This document shows, piece after piece, positions 1 through 7,721 of a stretch of 40,602 bases of DNA. Source of the stretch: an uncultured Collinsella sp. (GTDB taxonomy: Bacteria > Actinomycetota > Coriobacteriia > Coriobacteriales > Coriobacteriaceae); the NCBI GenBank assembly GCA_958438955.1, contig CAUBTS010000007.1, positions 1 to 40,602 of the forward strand, read 5' to 3'. A program made the position numbers and the translations under genes. Position 1 is the first letter of the stretch, and each line of letters begins with the position of its first letter. The notes below the pieces were generated by a model. It made no database searches. It was not told where the DNA came from and worked only from the letters and a program-made list of their open reading frames with translations.

Positions 1-183
1 CAAGAGCGCGTCTACCCGGGATTTTGCGCCATTGCCGCCGAGGAACCAAACCGCGTAAAGCTCATCGACGCGACCGCGACCATCGAGGAAGTCTTCGAGA
101 AGACGGTCGAGCAGGTTCGCGCCTACGGCCTCGATATTTCCCAGGACGCCGTCACCGCCGCGCTTGCCCAGGAGGCCGAGTAA
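1..183 (+). CDS. tmk: Thymidylate kinase, C-terminal part (gene runs off the window start)
   Basis: The frame is open from base 1 and ends at TAA 181-183, giving the last 60 residues. The stretch VYPGFCAIAAEEPNRVKLID followed by an I-E-E-V helix matches the C-terminal end of bacterial dTMP kinase, where the lid is followed by 'xxGFxxLAxxxPxRxxxIDA'. The enzyme phosphorylates dTMP to dTDP in the cytoplasm. The P-loop and catalytic parts lie outside the window, so function cannot be checked. The next gene, holB, starts one base after the stop; tmk-holB is a common pairing in Gram-positive bacteria, which supports the call. Confidence 0.75.
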   Translation, partial: QERVYPGFCAIAAEEPNRVKLIDATATIEEVFEKTVEQVRAYGLDISQDAVTAALAQEAE

Positions 184-184
184 C

Positions 185-1312
185 ATGGCCCCCGCTCAGG
201 CAAGCCTGCTGGCCAAGCTCGACACCCAAGAGCGCGTGCGCGACTTTTTGACCAACGCCGTCGCCAGCGGTCGCGCATCGCACGCCTACCTGTTTTTGGG
301 CGCGCCCGGCGCGGGCAAGCTCGACGCCGCGTGGGCGCTCGCCCAAGCTTTCCTGTGCGAGCAGGACGGCTGCGGCGCATGCGACAGCTGCGTGCGCGTC
401 GCCCGCCATACGCACCCCGACGTGCACTATTACACGCCCGAGAGCGCCACGGGCTACCTCATTGCCCAGACCCGCGAGCTGCTCGATGACGTGCCGCTGG
501 CGCCCATCCGCGCCAAGGCCAAGGTCTACATCATCGACCGTGCCGAGCAGCTGCGCGCCAACACCGCCAACGCACTGCTCAAGACACTCGAGGAGCCGCC
601 CGATGGCGTTATGTTCATCTTGCTGGGCACCTCGGCAGACGTGATGCTGCCCACCATCGTGAGCCGCTGCCAGTGCGTGCCGTTTCGCCTGGTGTCGCCC
701 GCCGTGGCCGCGCGTGCCGTGAGTCGCGCGACGGGTCAGGATCTCGCGCGTTGCCGCATGGCGGTCGCCGTGGCGGGGAGTCCTACGCGCGGCATCGAGT
801 TCCTTAAGAGCGCCGAGCGCCAGGACGCCCGTCGCCAGATGGTCCGTGCCATCGACTCGCTCATCGCCGCCGACGAGGCCGATGTGCTCAGTCGCGCCAA
901 GTCGCTCATCGTCGCCGTCAAGGCGCCGCTCGCCGAGGTCAAGTCCACACAGGAAAAGGTGCTCGAGCAAAATGCCGACTACCTGTCGCGTGGAGCATTG
1001 AAGCAGCTTGAAGACCGCAACAAGCGCGAACTCAACGCGCGCGAGCGTTCGGGTATCATGGAAGCGCTGGCGAGCGCGCGGACGCTCATGCGCGACGTGC
1101 TGCTGACGCTTCAGGATGAGGCGACAGACGTTGTGAACGAGGACGCGCGTGACACGATCGGGCGGCTTGCCGCGGCGACGAATGTTGCGGGTGCCACCCA
1201 GGCGCTCGAGGCGGTTGCCACCGCTGAGCGCAACATCGCCAGAAACGTTACTCCCCAGCTGGCCATCGAGGTCATGCTGTTCGATATCAGGAAGGCACTG
1301 AAATGCCGTTAG
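185..1312 (+). CDS. holB: DNA polymerase III delta prime subunit (clamp loader)
   Basis: 375 residues. The protein is an AAA+ clamp-loader subunit that helps load the beta clamp at primer ends. Visible motifs are a P-loop-like GAPGAGK at residues 39-45, a zinc-binding cluster with Cys at about 58, 63, 66 and 69, the LLKTLEEPP segment, and the SRC motif (TIVSRCQ) typical of delta prime/gamma/RFC proteins. The ATG at 185 is preferred over an upstream in-frame TTG at 164, because 185 lies directly after the tmk stop and gives the family's usual N-terminus. The 3' end overlaps ricT by 10 bases, so the two are probably translationally coupled. A gamma/tau (dnaX) identity is unlikely given the length and the position after tmk. 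Confidence 0.88.
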   Translation: MAPAQASLLAKLDTQERVRDFLTNAVASGRASHAYLFLGAPGAGKLDAAWALAQAFLCEQDGCGACDSCVRVARHTHPDVHYYTPESATGYLIAQTRELLDDVPLAPIRAKAKVYIIDRAEQLRANTANALLKTLEEPPDGVMFILLGTSADVMLPTIVSRCQCVPFRLVSPAVAARAVSRATGQDLARCRMAVAVAGSPTRGIEFLKSAERQDARRQMVRAIDSLIAADEADVLSRAKSLIVAVKAPLAEVKSTQEKVLEQNADYLSRGALKQLEDRNKRELNARERSGIMEALASARTLMRDVLLTLQDEATDVVNEDARDTIGRLAAATNVAGATQALEAVATAERNIARNVTPQLAIEVMLFDIRKALKCR

Positions 1313-3003
1313 TCGTACCCGTTAAGTTTACCTACGCCTCGCGCGACCTGTGGTTCGACCCACAGGATCTGGATATCCTCGAGGCCGATTATGCCATTTG
1401 CTCTACCGAGCGCGGAACCGAGATCGGCCTGGTTACGGCCGATCCCTTCGAGGTGCCGCTCGACGAAATCGGTCAGCCGCTCAAGCCCGTGTTGCGCGTA
1501 GCGAGCGACATCGACCTGCAGCTTGCCGATGACCTGGCTATCCAGGGTGACGAGGCCATGGTCGATTTCCGTCGTCTGGTCAAGGAGCTCAATCTCGAGA
1601 TGAAGCCGGTCGGCGTCGAGTACCTGTTTGGCGGCGAGAAGGCCGTGTTCTACTTTGCGGCCGAGGAGCGCGTCGATTTCCGTCAGCTCGTCAAGGACCT
1701 GTCCTCGACGCTGCACATTCGCGTCGACATGCGCCAGATCGGCGTGCGTGACGAGACCCGCCTGGTGGGCGGCTATGCCCAGTGCGGCCAGGAGCTCTGC
1801 TGCACACGCTTTGGCGGACAGTTTGAGCCGGTTTCGATCCGCATGGCAAAAGAGCAGGACCTGCCGCTCAACTCGTCCAAGATTAGCGGCGTCTGCGGCC
1901 GCCTGATGTGCTGCCTGCGCTACGAGTTCGAGGCGTACAAGGACTTTAAGAGCCGCGCGCCCAAAAAGAAGACGCTTATCGATACGCCGCTTGGCAAGGC
2001 GCGCATCCAGGAATATGACACGCCGCGTGAGCAGCTGGTGTTGCGCCTGGAGAACGGCAAAGTCTTTAAGGTCAACCTGGCCGACATGACCTGCTCTGAG
2101 GGCTGCAAAAAGAAGGCCGCCGAGCAGGGCTGCAACTGCCGCCCCGACTGCGTGACGCGCGATGTGCTCGAGCGTATCGAGTCGCCCGAGATGCGCCTGG
2201 CGCTTATGGAGCTCGACCGCGAGAACGGCGTCGACGTGGGCGATGGCCTGTCGAGCGCCGACCGTCTGGCGGGGACGACGATGCCCAAGCGCCGCCGTCG
2301 CGATGCGGACGCCGATACCCGTGCCGGTCAGAGCCAGGGCGAGGGTCGCGGCCGCGGTAAGGGTCGCGGCAAGGCCGAGGCACCCGAGGCTGAGGAGGCT
2401 GCCAGTGGACGTCGCCGCCGCAAGCGCTTGGGTTCGGGCGATGCCGGCGAGGCCGTTCCCGCAGGCAAGAATTCCTCCCGCGAGCGCGAGGCTCAGCAGC
2501 CTCAGCAGCAAAACCGCGGCGGTGGCATGAATCCCACGCGCCGTCGCCGCCGCCATTTGTCGAGCGAGGAGCGTGAGGACGCCTTCCGCGCCGCAGCCGC
2601 TCGCGAAGCCGGTGCCACTCCCAAGGGTGGTTCGGGTTTCGATACGCCTGCCGACAAGGGTGGCAAGCAGCGCAACGATGACGAGCGCGTCCCGCGTCCG
2701 CGCCGTCGCCATTCCTCGGGCGCGCAGCAGAAGCCTTCAGTGCCCTCCGTGGCCGATCAGGTCTCGGATGGCGAGGTCAAGGTCACGCGCCGTCGTCCCG
2801 GAGATGGCGGGGGAGCTGCTGCCAAGGCTTCGCGTGGCGCCGCTCGCGACGAGCGCGAGCCGCGCGAGGATCGCGGTGGCGAGGGCTCGACCGACCAGGG
2901 TCAAAAGCGCCGTCGCCGTCGCCGTTCCCGCAAGCCGCGCCAGGATGGCGGCGAGGGCTCGACTCCGTCTTCGTCCGCACCGCAACCGCCCGCCGGCGAA
3001 TAA
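1303..3003 (+). CDS. ricT: RicT/PSP1-domain protein (YaaT) with long basic disordered tail
   Basis: 566 residues starting at ATG 1303, inside the end of holB. Residues about 1-290 match the PSP1/YaaT family (B. subtilis RicT). The hallmark is the Cys-rich core near residues 157-210 (GGYAQCGQELCC, then SGVCGRLMCCLRYE), and a further cluster follows (CSEGCKKKAAEQGCNC). In B. subtilis RicT works with RicA and RicF in a complex that binds Fe-S clusters and affects RNase Y-dependent mRNA processing, competence and sporulation. From about residue 320 to the end the protein is low complexity, rich in Arg, Gly and acidic residues, with repeated RRRRR-type runs. That tail makes it about twice the usual family length (about 270-300). 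Family assignment is secure; the role of the tail is unknown. Confidence 0.88.
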   Translation: MPLVVPVKFTYASRDLWFDPQDLDILEADYAICSTERGTEIGLVTADPFEVPLDEIGQPLKPVLRVASDIDLQLADDLAIQGDEAMVDFRRLVKELNLEMKPVGVEYLFGGEKAVFYFAAEERVDFRQLVKDLSSTLHIRVDMRQIGVRDETRLVGGYAQCGQELCCTRFGGQFEPVSIRMAKEQDLPLNSSKISGVCGRLMCCLRYEFEAYKDFKSRAPKKKTLIDTPLGKARIQEYDTPREQLVLRLENGKVFKVNLADMTCSEGCKKKAAEQGCNCRPDCVTRDVLERIESPEMRLALMELDRENGVDVGDGLSSADRLAGTTMPKRRRRDADADTRAGQSQGEGRGRGKGRGKAEAPEAEEAASGRRRRKRLGSGDAGEAVPAGKNSSREREAQQPQQQNRGGGMNPTRRRRRHLSSEEREDAFRAAAAREAGATPKGGSGFDTPADKGGKQRNDDERVPRPRRRHSSGAQQKPSVPSVADQVSDGEVKVTRRRPGDGGGAAAKASRGAARDEREPREDRGGEGSTDQGQKRRRRRRSRKPRQDGGEGSTPSSSAPQPPAGE

Positions 3004-3066
3004 CGCCCGCGAGCGGATTTAGCCCGCCTTGCCCCGAGCGCATCGGGGTATCATAGCGCCGAATCA

Positions 3067-3102
3067 ACAACCCTCCCCGCGACCGAACGTAGGGAGGGTT
3101 GT
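3067..3102 (+). promoter_or_regulatory. Inverted repeat containing the comF Shine-Dalgarno
   Basis: The arms 3067-3077 (ACAACCCTCCC) and 3092-3102 (GGGAGGGTTGT) are perfect 11-bp complements around a 14-nt loop. The 3' arm carries GGGAGG at 3092-3097, which sits 8 nt before the TTG start of comF, so the folded RNA would hide the ribosome site. There is no T-run after the stem, so it does not look like a terminator. The regulatory role is inferred. Confidence 0.45.
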
Positions 3103-3105
3103 GTC

Positions 3106-3912
3106 TTGAAGAGCCATCTGAACATATTGAGCCGTCTGCAGGGAGCCGGTGCCCTACCGTTTGCGGACGAATTGCTACCGTTTGCCGAGCACGCGACGTA
3201 CGAGGCGCTCGAGGCATTGTCGCCAACACGATGTACCGGCTGCGAGCGCGCCGGTGCGCTTATTTGCCAAGACTGCCTGGCCGCGCTCACGCTCATCGAC
3301 CCACGTCATAGCTGCACCCGATGCGGCGCCCCGTTTGGGGATTTGCTGTGCACTGAGTGTTCGGTCGAGGGCACGTCCTCGGCAATGGCAGAGGCGCTCG
3401 ACCGCTGCCTGGCGTGCGCCGTCTATGCGCATCCGCTGCCGCGCATCATTAAAGCGTACAAGGATGCGGGCGAGCGACGCCTGGCTCCGTATCTGGCGGA
3501 GCTGCTCTACGACACCGCCCTGCATGCCCAGGTCGTAGCGCCCGATCGCTACGGAGGTGTGCTGTCCGGTGCGGATGCGGTGGTGTTTGTGCCTGCGACG
3601 GCGGCAGCGTTTCGGCGGCGTGGTTTTGATCATATGGAGGCCATTGCGCGCCCATTTTGCGAGCTGTCGGGTGTTCCCTTGCTCGATGCTCTCGTCAAGT
3701 ACGGGCATGGCGACCAGCGCGAACTCGGTCGTGAGGAGCGCCGCGAGCGTGTCCAAGGTATGTACGAGACGGTTGAGGATGTGCGGGGCCGCCGCCTGCT
3801 GCTTATCGACGACGTTATCACCACGGGTGCGACGATGGCAGCGGCTTCGGCGGAACTCAAGCGCGCCGGCGCCGCAGCAGTCGATGGCCTCGCTATCGCA
3901 CGCGTTTGGTAG
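3106..3912 (+). CDS. comF: ComF family phosphoribosyltransferase-like protein
   Basis: 268 residues. ComF/ComFC proteins are cytoplasmic and needed for DNA uptake during transformation, working with the ComFA helicase; their exact reaction is not settled. Two zinc-binding Cys pairs of pairs are visible at residues 43/46/54/57 and 70/73/82/85. The family linker YAHPLPRIIKAYKDAG and the PRPP-binding loop LLLIDDVITTGAT (about 230-242) follow. Length is a little above the usual 220-240 because of the N-terminus. The start chosen is TTG 3106, with GGGAGG at 3092-3097 as ribosome site. No comFA is visible. The next gene begins 10 bases after the stop, with its ribosome site overlapping the comF stop codon. 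Confidence 0.82.
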   Translation: MKSHLNILSRLQGAGALPFADELLPFAEHATYEALEALSPTRCTGCERAGALICQDCLAALTLIDPRHSCTRCGAPFGDLLCTECSVEGTSSAMAEALDRCLACAVYAHPLPRIIKAYKDAGERRLAPYLAELLYDTALHAQVVAPDRYGGVLSGADAVVFVPATAAAFRRRGFDHMEAIARPFCELSGVPLLDALVKYGHGDQRELGREERRERVQGMYETVEDVRGRRLLLIDDVITTGATMAAASAELKRAGAAAVDGLAIARVW

Positions 3913-3922
3913 GGGTGGTTTT

Positions 3923-5032
3923 GTGGCAGTAAAGATTGAGCGGTGCAACGAGCCGACAGACGAACAGCTAGCGGCTTCCGTAATCCTAACAGGCGCCTCG
4001 GCGCTACGCATGATGCGCGCCGAGCGCCGGCAGATGGGCTACATAAGCTGGAAGGACCTTGATCCCAAGGAGGAGTGCCGTGTGCTGCGCACGTCGTCGC
4101 CCTCGACCGAGGACATCTATCTTCCCGATTTGGTGCGGATTGGGGCCGCAAGCGGCGAGGTGCAAGAGGATTTGTGCTTGCTGGTAGGGTCTGCAGCGCA
4201 GCGCCGCCGTATTCTTGGCGTGAGCTGGTCCGTATGCTCCGAGTTGCCCGCCGGCTCGATTCTAGAGGTGGAACCGGGGGTGTACAGTCTATCTCCCGAG
4301 GCCCTTTGTGTTGCCGTCGCGCGCGAGGTCGGCTGTATCCAGGCATTTGCCCTGGCCCAGGAGCTGTGCTCTAAGATTTCGCTGAGTGACCGCGGGAAGT
4401 ATCTACCTCCCTACACATCGCCTGTCGTGAACAAATTGACAAAGGACAAAGACCAGCCGCCAGATGTCGGTTACTTTGAGGTCGAGTCTGTGCTGACACC
4501 CGATCGCCTGGTAGATTACCTCGCGGCATGCAAGGGGAACGCGGCCAAGCAGCTGCGGCGTCTGTGCCCCTATCTTTCGGAAAACCTGCGCTCGCCCATG
4601 GAGTGCATCACGCTCTCTCTGTTTTCGCTTCCGTTTTCCTATGGCGGATTTGCCTGCGGTCCCTTTAAGACCGACTACAAGATCGAGTTCGATGACCGTG
4701 CGCAGGCAATCTCGGGGATGTCCCATGCAGTTTGCGATGCGTATCAAGAAGCAGCTCGGTTTGACCTGGAATACAACGGCGAGCTGGGCCATTCCTCTCG
4801 GAGGGGACGTATCCATGATGAAAAGCGCAACACGGGCTTGATTACTATGGGAATCGAGGTCGCGACGGTCAACAACGAGATGCTCTGCGACATGGAAGCG
4901 ATGGAAGCGCTCGCATGGCGCATGCACCAGCGTATGCGAAAGCGGTACCGGAATCGTGTCGATGCCCGCAGGAAGAAGCAAGAGGCGTTGCTTAACACGC
5001 TGCGGGCGTGTTTTGGGCTTAAGCCGGTCTAA
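3923..5032 (+). CDS. Uncharacterised protein, possible PD-(D/E)XK/DUF559-like C-terminal domain
   Basis: 369 residues from GTG 3923, with AGGGGTGG (3911-3918) as ribosome site overlapping the comF stop. A longer upstream reading exists but lies inside comF. I do not recognise the full-length family. The N-terminal half (residues about 1-200) looks like a soluble regulatory or DNA-associated domain. Near residue 280 the segment FDLEYNGELGHSS, then H-D-E-K-R, then GLITMGIEVATV resembles the E-y-[DN]-G...H...D..R..L...G..v pattern of DUF559/Vsr-like nuclease folds. The C-terminal end is Lys/Arg-rich. Similar proteins of unknown role appear to be multi-copy in Coriobacteriia (recollection, not searched). 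The nuclease idea is inference only. Confidence 0.6.
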   Translation: MAVKIERCNEPTDEQLAASVILTGASALRMMRAERRQMGYISWKDLDPKEECRVLRTSSPSTEDIYLPDLVRIGAASGEVQEDLCLLVGSAAQRRRILGVSWSVCSELPAGSILEVEPGVYSLSPEALCVAVAREVGCIQAFALAQELCSKISLSDRGKYLPPYTSPVVNKLTKDKDQPPDVGYFEVESVLTPDRLVDYLAACKGNAAKQLRRLCPYLSENLRSPMECITLSLFSLPFSYGGFACGPFKTDYKIEFDDRAQAISGMSHAVCDAYQEAARFDLEYNGELGHSSRRGRIHDEKRNTGLITMGIEVATVNNEMLCDMEAMEALAWRMHQRMRKRYRNRVDARRKKQEALLNTLRACFGLKPV

Positions 5033-5062
5033 TTCGCGTCGAAAATAGAGGGTTAATCATAT

Positions 5063-5287
5063 GCCCCGGCCAAAATATGGCAAATATGAGTACTGTCACT
5101 AAATCAGTAACAGCAAAATCAAGGAATTTAGAACTCGGAGGCGGCGTAAAGTAAGAAGATAATAAACAAATGTAGAATAACTAAGCATCAGGTTGGCGAC
5201 ACTGAGCGCAAAATCTGTCCGAGAGGCCAAAATTGCCTGTTACTAAATTGGTGGCAGTACTCATATTTGCCATATTTTGACCGGGGC
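5063..5287. repeat. 225-bp foldback element with 51-bp terminal inverted repeats
   Basis: The left arm 5063-5113 (begins GCCCCGGCCAAAATATGG) and the right arm 5237-5287 are inverted complements at 46 of 51 positions. They enclose a 123-bp AT-rich core with no ORF. The element lies in the gap after the stop at 5032. The arms share CAAAATATGGCAAATATGAG exactly. The shape is that of a MITE or foldback repeat, though no target-site duplication is obvious. Transcribed, it would form a very long hairpin. Confidence 0.7.
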
Positions 5288-5303
5288 ACCCTAAGAAGGG
5301 CGC

Positions 5304-5332
5304 CCCGGAGCTCCCCGTAGGGGAGCTCCGGG
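5304..5332. other. Strong GC-rich hairpin, possible terminator
   Basis: A perfect 13-bp stem (5304-5316 with 5320-5332) with a GTA loop, made of CCCGGAGCTCCCC and its complement. It lies just beyond the foldback element. No T-run follows on either strand, so intrinsic termination is uncertain; it could be a processing or boundary structure. Confidence 0.4.
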
Positions 5333-5404
5333 CTTCATAGGGGCACGAATAGCCCACTCCGACCTGCAAAATCTGTGCGCACGATGCGAATGACGCCCTT
5401 AACC

Positions 5405-5433
5405 TTAAACTTTAGCTTGAACTTAGCTATAAT
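5405..5433 (+). promoter_or_regulatory. Predicted sigma-A type promoter for the structured leader/RNA
   Basis: A perfect -10 box TATAAT lies at 5428-5433, with a weak -35 (TTAAAC, 5405-5410) at 17-bp spacing. The region around it is AT-rich within a GC-rich genome. A start near 5440 would begin just before the structured region. The -10 is the main evidence. Confidence 0.45.
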
Positions 5434-5439
5434 GCGCTA

Positions 5440-5760
5440 CGTTCCTACCAGGCTGTGGTTGCGGACGGACGAAATGCCCGTCCTAGTCCAAGACAGACGC
5501 GGTCAAAGGGATCCACGTAAGCGACCGCGTGCGCGCGGCGCGATCATGGCGCGTCCTAGATGTAAGCCGCACCGTCCGTTCTACTTTCTTTGGGGCAATA
5601 CCGCCTCGCGGGCGAGCGGGTCAGTCGTGAAGGTGGCTACGGCCTCCCGAGCAAACACCCCGGTGCGCAAGTGTGGGGTCAAATACCAGGTCAGCTGGTG
5701 GGAACAACCCGATATTCCGCGCAACGCACGGATTGTATACGACACAGAAGGCAGGGTAGT
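5440..5760 (+). ncRNA. Candidate structured non-coding RNA or long structured leader
   Basis: About 320 nt between a TATAAT box and the lipoprotein gene, with many mutually compatible helices: CTACC 5445-5449 with GGTAG 5755-5759 as a closing stem, GCGGACGG 5461-5468 with 5572-5579 (one G-U), a perfect 8-bp hairpin 5497-5504/5523-5530, CGCG 5539-5542/5550-5553, GGGT 5676-5679/ACCC 5707-5710 enclosing ACCAG 5685-5689/CTGGT 5695-5699. It matches no RNA I can name from sequence. Location in a comF...hpf neighbourhood makes the raiA-motif RNA class (reported next to raiA/hpf and comF genes) worth testing. It could instead be a cis-regulatory leader of the gene at 5783. The frame is open across it, but the translation looks non-protein-like at the start. 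Confidence 0.45.
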
Positions 5761-5782
5761 GGACATGGTGAGGGGCAGCTTG

Positions 5783-6790
5783 ATGCACGCGGCTCGGTTA
5801 GGTGCTGGGACCGCAGCGGTCATCGCCGTTTTGGGCCTGAGCGGATGCGCGTTCAACCCGCTGTCTACGTTCACGACTCCCACGATCGACCAGATCGAGT
5901 ACGAGACCGTCACGCCGGCGGTGTCGGACGATGCCCTGGTCACTCCCGGAACCCTGACGGTCGCCCTCGATACTTCCGATGCGCCGCAGGCCATGCAGGA
6001 CGCCGACGGCGAGCTCACTGGGTATGCGGTTGACGCCGCCCGCGCCCTCGCAAGCCGCATGGGCCTTAAGGTCGCCTTTGTCGATGCGTCCTCGGCAGGT
6101 TCCGCGCTCGGCGACAAAAAGGCCGATATCTTTATCGGCGAGATTAACTCCACGGACGGGGACATTAGCTCGCTCGGCACCTGCCTGTACGATGCCACTT
6201 CCGTGTTCGGTAAAACTAGCGATGGTGGGTCGCTAAGCGTTTCCACCGATACCCTTAACACGTCCACCCTGGGCGTTCAGACGTCCTCGGCCTCGCAGGA
6301 GGCGCTTGCTAAGCAGAGCATCACCGCCAACCAAAAGACCTACTCCAACATCAACGAGTGCTTTGAGGCGCTCGAGTCCGGCGAGGTCGACTATGTGATC
6401 TGCGACTCCACGGCCGGCGGCTACCTTGCACGCCTGATGAGCGAGGTCTCCTATGTCGGTGCGCTCGAGGCGCCCTCGACGCTTGGTGTTGCGGGCCTCT
6501 CGTCCAATGACGAACTGTGCCGTGCCGTGAGCGATGCCCTCGACGGGATTACGGCCGACGGCACGCTCGAGGCGGTCCACTCTGTCTGGTATGGCACGAT
6601 GCCCTACGACCTCACCACTAAGACGGTTTCGGGCGCTAACGTGCAGCCGGGCGACTCTGAGTCCAGTGAGACTACGTCCTCCGGCAGCGAGTCCTCCGAT
6701 TCCAACAATGAGACCGCATCCTCCGAGGACAAATCGTCCAGCCAGGAAGGCGCCATCACCGACGACGACATTAACAAACTCAATAGCTAG
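5783..6790 (+). CDS. Solute-binding lipoprotein, amino-acid ABC transporter type (SBP_bac_3)
   Basis: 335 residues. The N-terminus is a lipoprotein signal: a short basic start, a hydrophobic run (LGAGTAAVIAVLGLSGC) and a lipobox LSGC, so the mature protein should be lipid-anchored outside the membrane. The body matches family-3 periplasmic binding proteins (LTVALDTSDAPQAMQDADGE..GYAVDAARALASRMGLKV, then a late D-Y-V-I-C-D segment), which usually bind amino acids or polar compounds. The last about 50 residues are a Ser/Glu/Asp-rich tail. ATG 5783 has GAGGGG just upstream; ATG 5765 is an in-frame alternative. No permease or ATPase genes are adjacent, so it is either an orphan receptor or served by a transporter elsewhere. 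Confidence 0.75.
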   Translation: MHAARLGAGTAAVIAVLGLSGCAFNPLSTFTTPTIDQIEYETVTPAVSDDALVTPGTLTVALDTSDAPQAMQDADGELTGYAVDAARALASRMGLKVAFVDASSAGSALGDKKADIFIGEINSTDGDISSLGTCLYDATSVFGKTSDGGSLSVSTDTLNTSTLGVQTSSASQEALAKQSITANQKTYSNINECFEALESGEVDYVICDSTAGGYLARLMSEVSYVGALEAPSTLGVAGLSSNDELCRAVSDALDGITADGTLEAVHSVWYGTMPYDLTTKTVSGANVQPGDSESSETTSSGSESSDSNNETASSEDKSSSQEGAITDDDINKLNS

Positions 6791-6856
6791 TTATTGCTAG
6801 GGGTGGTGTCTCCTATACGTTGGAAAGGACACCTCTTCACGGTTTCAACACGCACT

Positions 6857-6890
6857 GCCGGGCTTCCCCGATGGGGGAGCCCGGCTTTTT
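6857..6890 (+). terminator. Rho-independent terminator after the lipoprotein gene
   Basis: A 13-bp stem (6857-6869 with 6873-6885, one G-U pair) with a GAT loop is followed by TTTTT. An additional weaker hairpin lies upstream (GGTGTC 6805-6810 with GACACC 6828-6833). Confidence 0.85.
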
Positions 6891-7107
6891 CATCCCAATA
6901 AAATCAGCAGGTCAAAGCCAATTTTCGGGACCAAATACAAAGCCGCCGGCCCCCTCCTATAGCGCACTTTGCCACAGAAAAGTGCGAGACTTCGGTATGC
7001 GGTATCAAGCAATCGTTATTCGGGTCTTTAGGAATCCGCGTGATTAAATGCACGGCAATGGGTACATAGCCAGTACAGTAAGTCCCCGAGGCAGATTGGA
7101 GCCACGT
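6891..7107 (+). promoter_or_regulatory. Upstream region of hpf with an 8-bp hairpin
   Basis: No gene is seen here. A perfect hairpin (CGCACTTT 6963-6970 with AAAGTGCG 6979-6986) lies in the middle. I cannot fix a convincing -35/-10 pair. The hpf ribosome site is GGAG at 7098-7101. Confidence 0.35.
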
Positions 7108-7692
7108 ATGGATATCAAGGTTTCTGGACGCAAGACGACGGTAACCGATGCTCTGCGTGCGCATGTGGATGAGAAGATCGGCGAGGCGCTCAAGGTTTTC
7201 GATATCGAGCCCATGACGGTCGACGTTGTACTTCGCTATGAGAAGAACCCCTCGAACCCCAACCCGGCAATCGTCGAGGTTACGGTTCGTGCCCGCGGTT
7301 CGGTGATTCGCGTTGCCGAGCACGGTGCAGATATGTACGCCGCCATCGACCTCTCCGCCGATAAGGTCACCCGCCAGCTGCGCAAGTTCAAGACCAAGGT
7401 CGTGGACAACCGCCAGGGCGGTGCCAGCGCCGCGGATGTCGCACCGGTCGAGCGCGTTGAGGATCTGGCCGACCTGCTGCTGCCCGAGGAAGAGGACGAC
7501 CTGCTCGTCCGCGAGAAGGTTATCGACGTCACCCCGATGACTGAGGAGCAGGCGCTGGTGCAGACAGATCTGCTGGGCCACGACTTCTACGTGTTCGAGA
7601 ACGCGACGACTGGCCTTATCAATGTGGTGTATCACCGTAAGAATGGTGGATATGGCATCATCAAGCCCCGCATCGAAACACTTGACGAGTAA
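7108..7692 (+). CDS. hpf: Ribosome hibernation promoting factor, long form
   Basis: 194 residues, the length of long-form HPF (RaiA/YvyD type). The N-terminal S30AE domain is seen in MDIKVSGRKTTVTDALRAHV and the basic helix SADKVTRQLRKFKTKV. A charged linker follows, then the C-terminal dimerisation domain (EEQALVQTDLLGHDFYVF..INVVYHRKNGGYGIIKP). In stationary phase or stress such proteins bind the 30S decoding region and dimerise 70S ribosomes into inactive 100S particles. An in-frame GTG/ATG region upstream from 7048 is rejected as start because GGAG at 7098-7101 is spaced correctly for ATG 7108. It is flanked by terminators and appears monocistronic. Confidence 0.92.
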   Translation: MDIKVSGRKTTVTDALRAHVDEKIGEALKVFDIEPMTVDVVLRYEKNPSNPNPAIVEVTVRARGSVIRVAEHGADMYAAIDLSADKVTRQLRKFKTKVVDNRQGGASAADVAPVERVEDLADLLLPEEEDDLLVREKVIDVTPMTEEQALVQTDLLGHDFYVFENATTGLINVVYHRKNGGYGIIKPRIETLDE

Positions 7693-7696
7693 AATA

Positions 7697-7718
7697 CGTT
7701 AACTTGCATGAGTTAACG
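7697..7718. other. Short perfect dyad downstream of hpf
   Basis: CGTTAACT 7697-7704 and AGTTAACG 7711-7718 form a perfect 8-bp inverted repeat with a 6-nt loop, just before the terminator. It could be part of the 3' end structure of hpf mRNA or a protein site for the next gene. Confidence 0.35.
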
Positions 7719-7721
7719 GTT

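Noticed and set aside
3067..3102. Terminator between ricT and comF
   Set aside because: No T-run follows the stem; the 3' arm is the comF ribosome site.
5685..5699. SRP RNA domain IV (ACCAGGTCAG string)
   Set aside because: The following tetraloop and AGCAG strand of SRP RNA are missing; the string is explained by a local ACCAG/CTGGT hairpin.
5375..5782. N-terminal extension of the lipoprotein gene
   Set aside because: The frame is open but the translation has no signal-like or domain-like character before residue 131, and a lipoprotein signal with its own ribosome site starts at 5765/5783. Open frames are common in GC-rich DNA.
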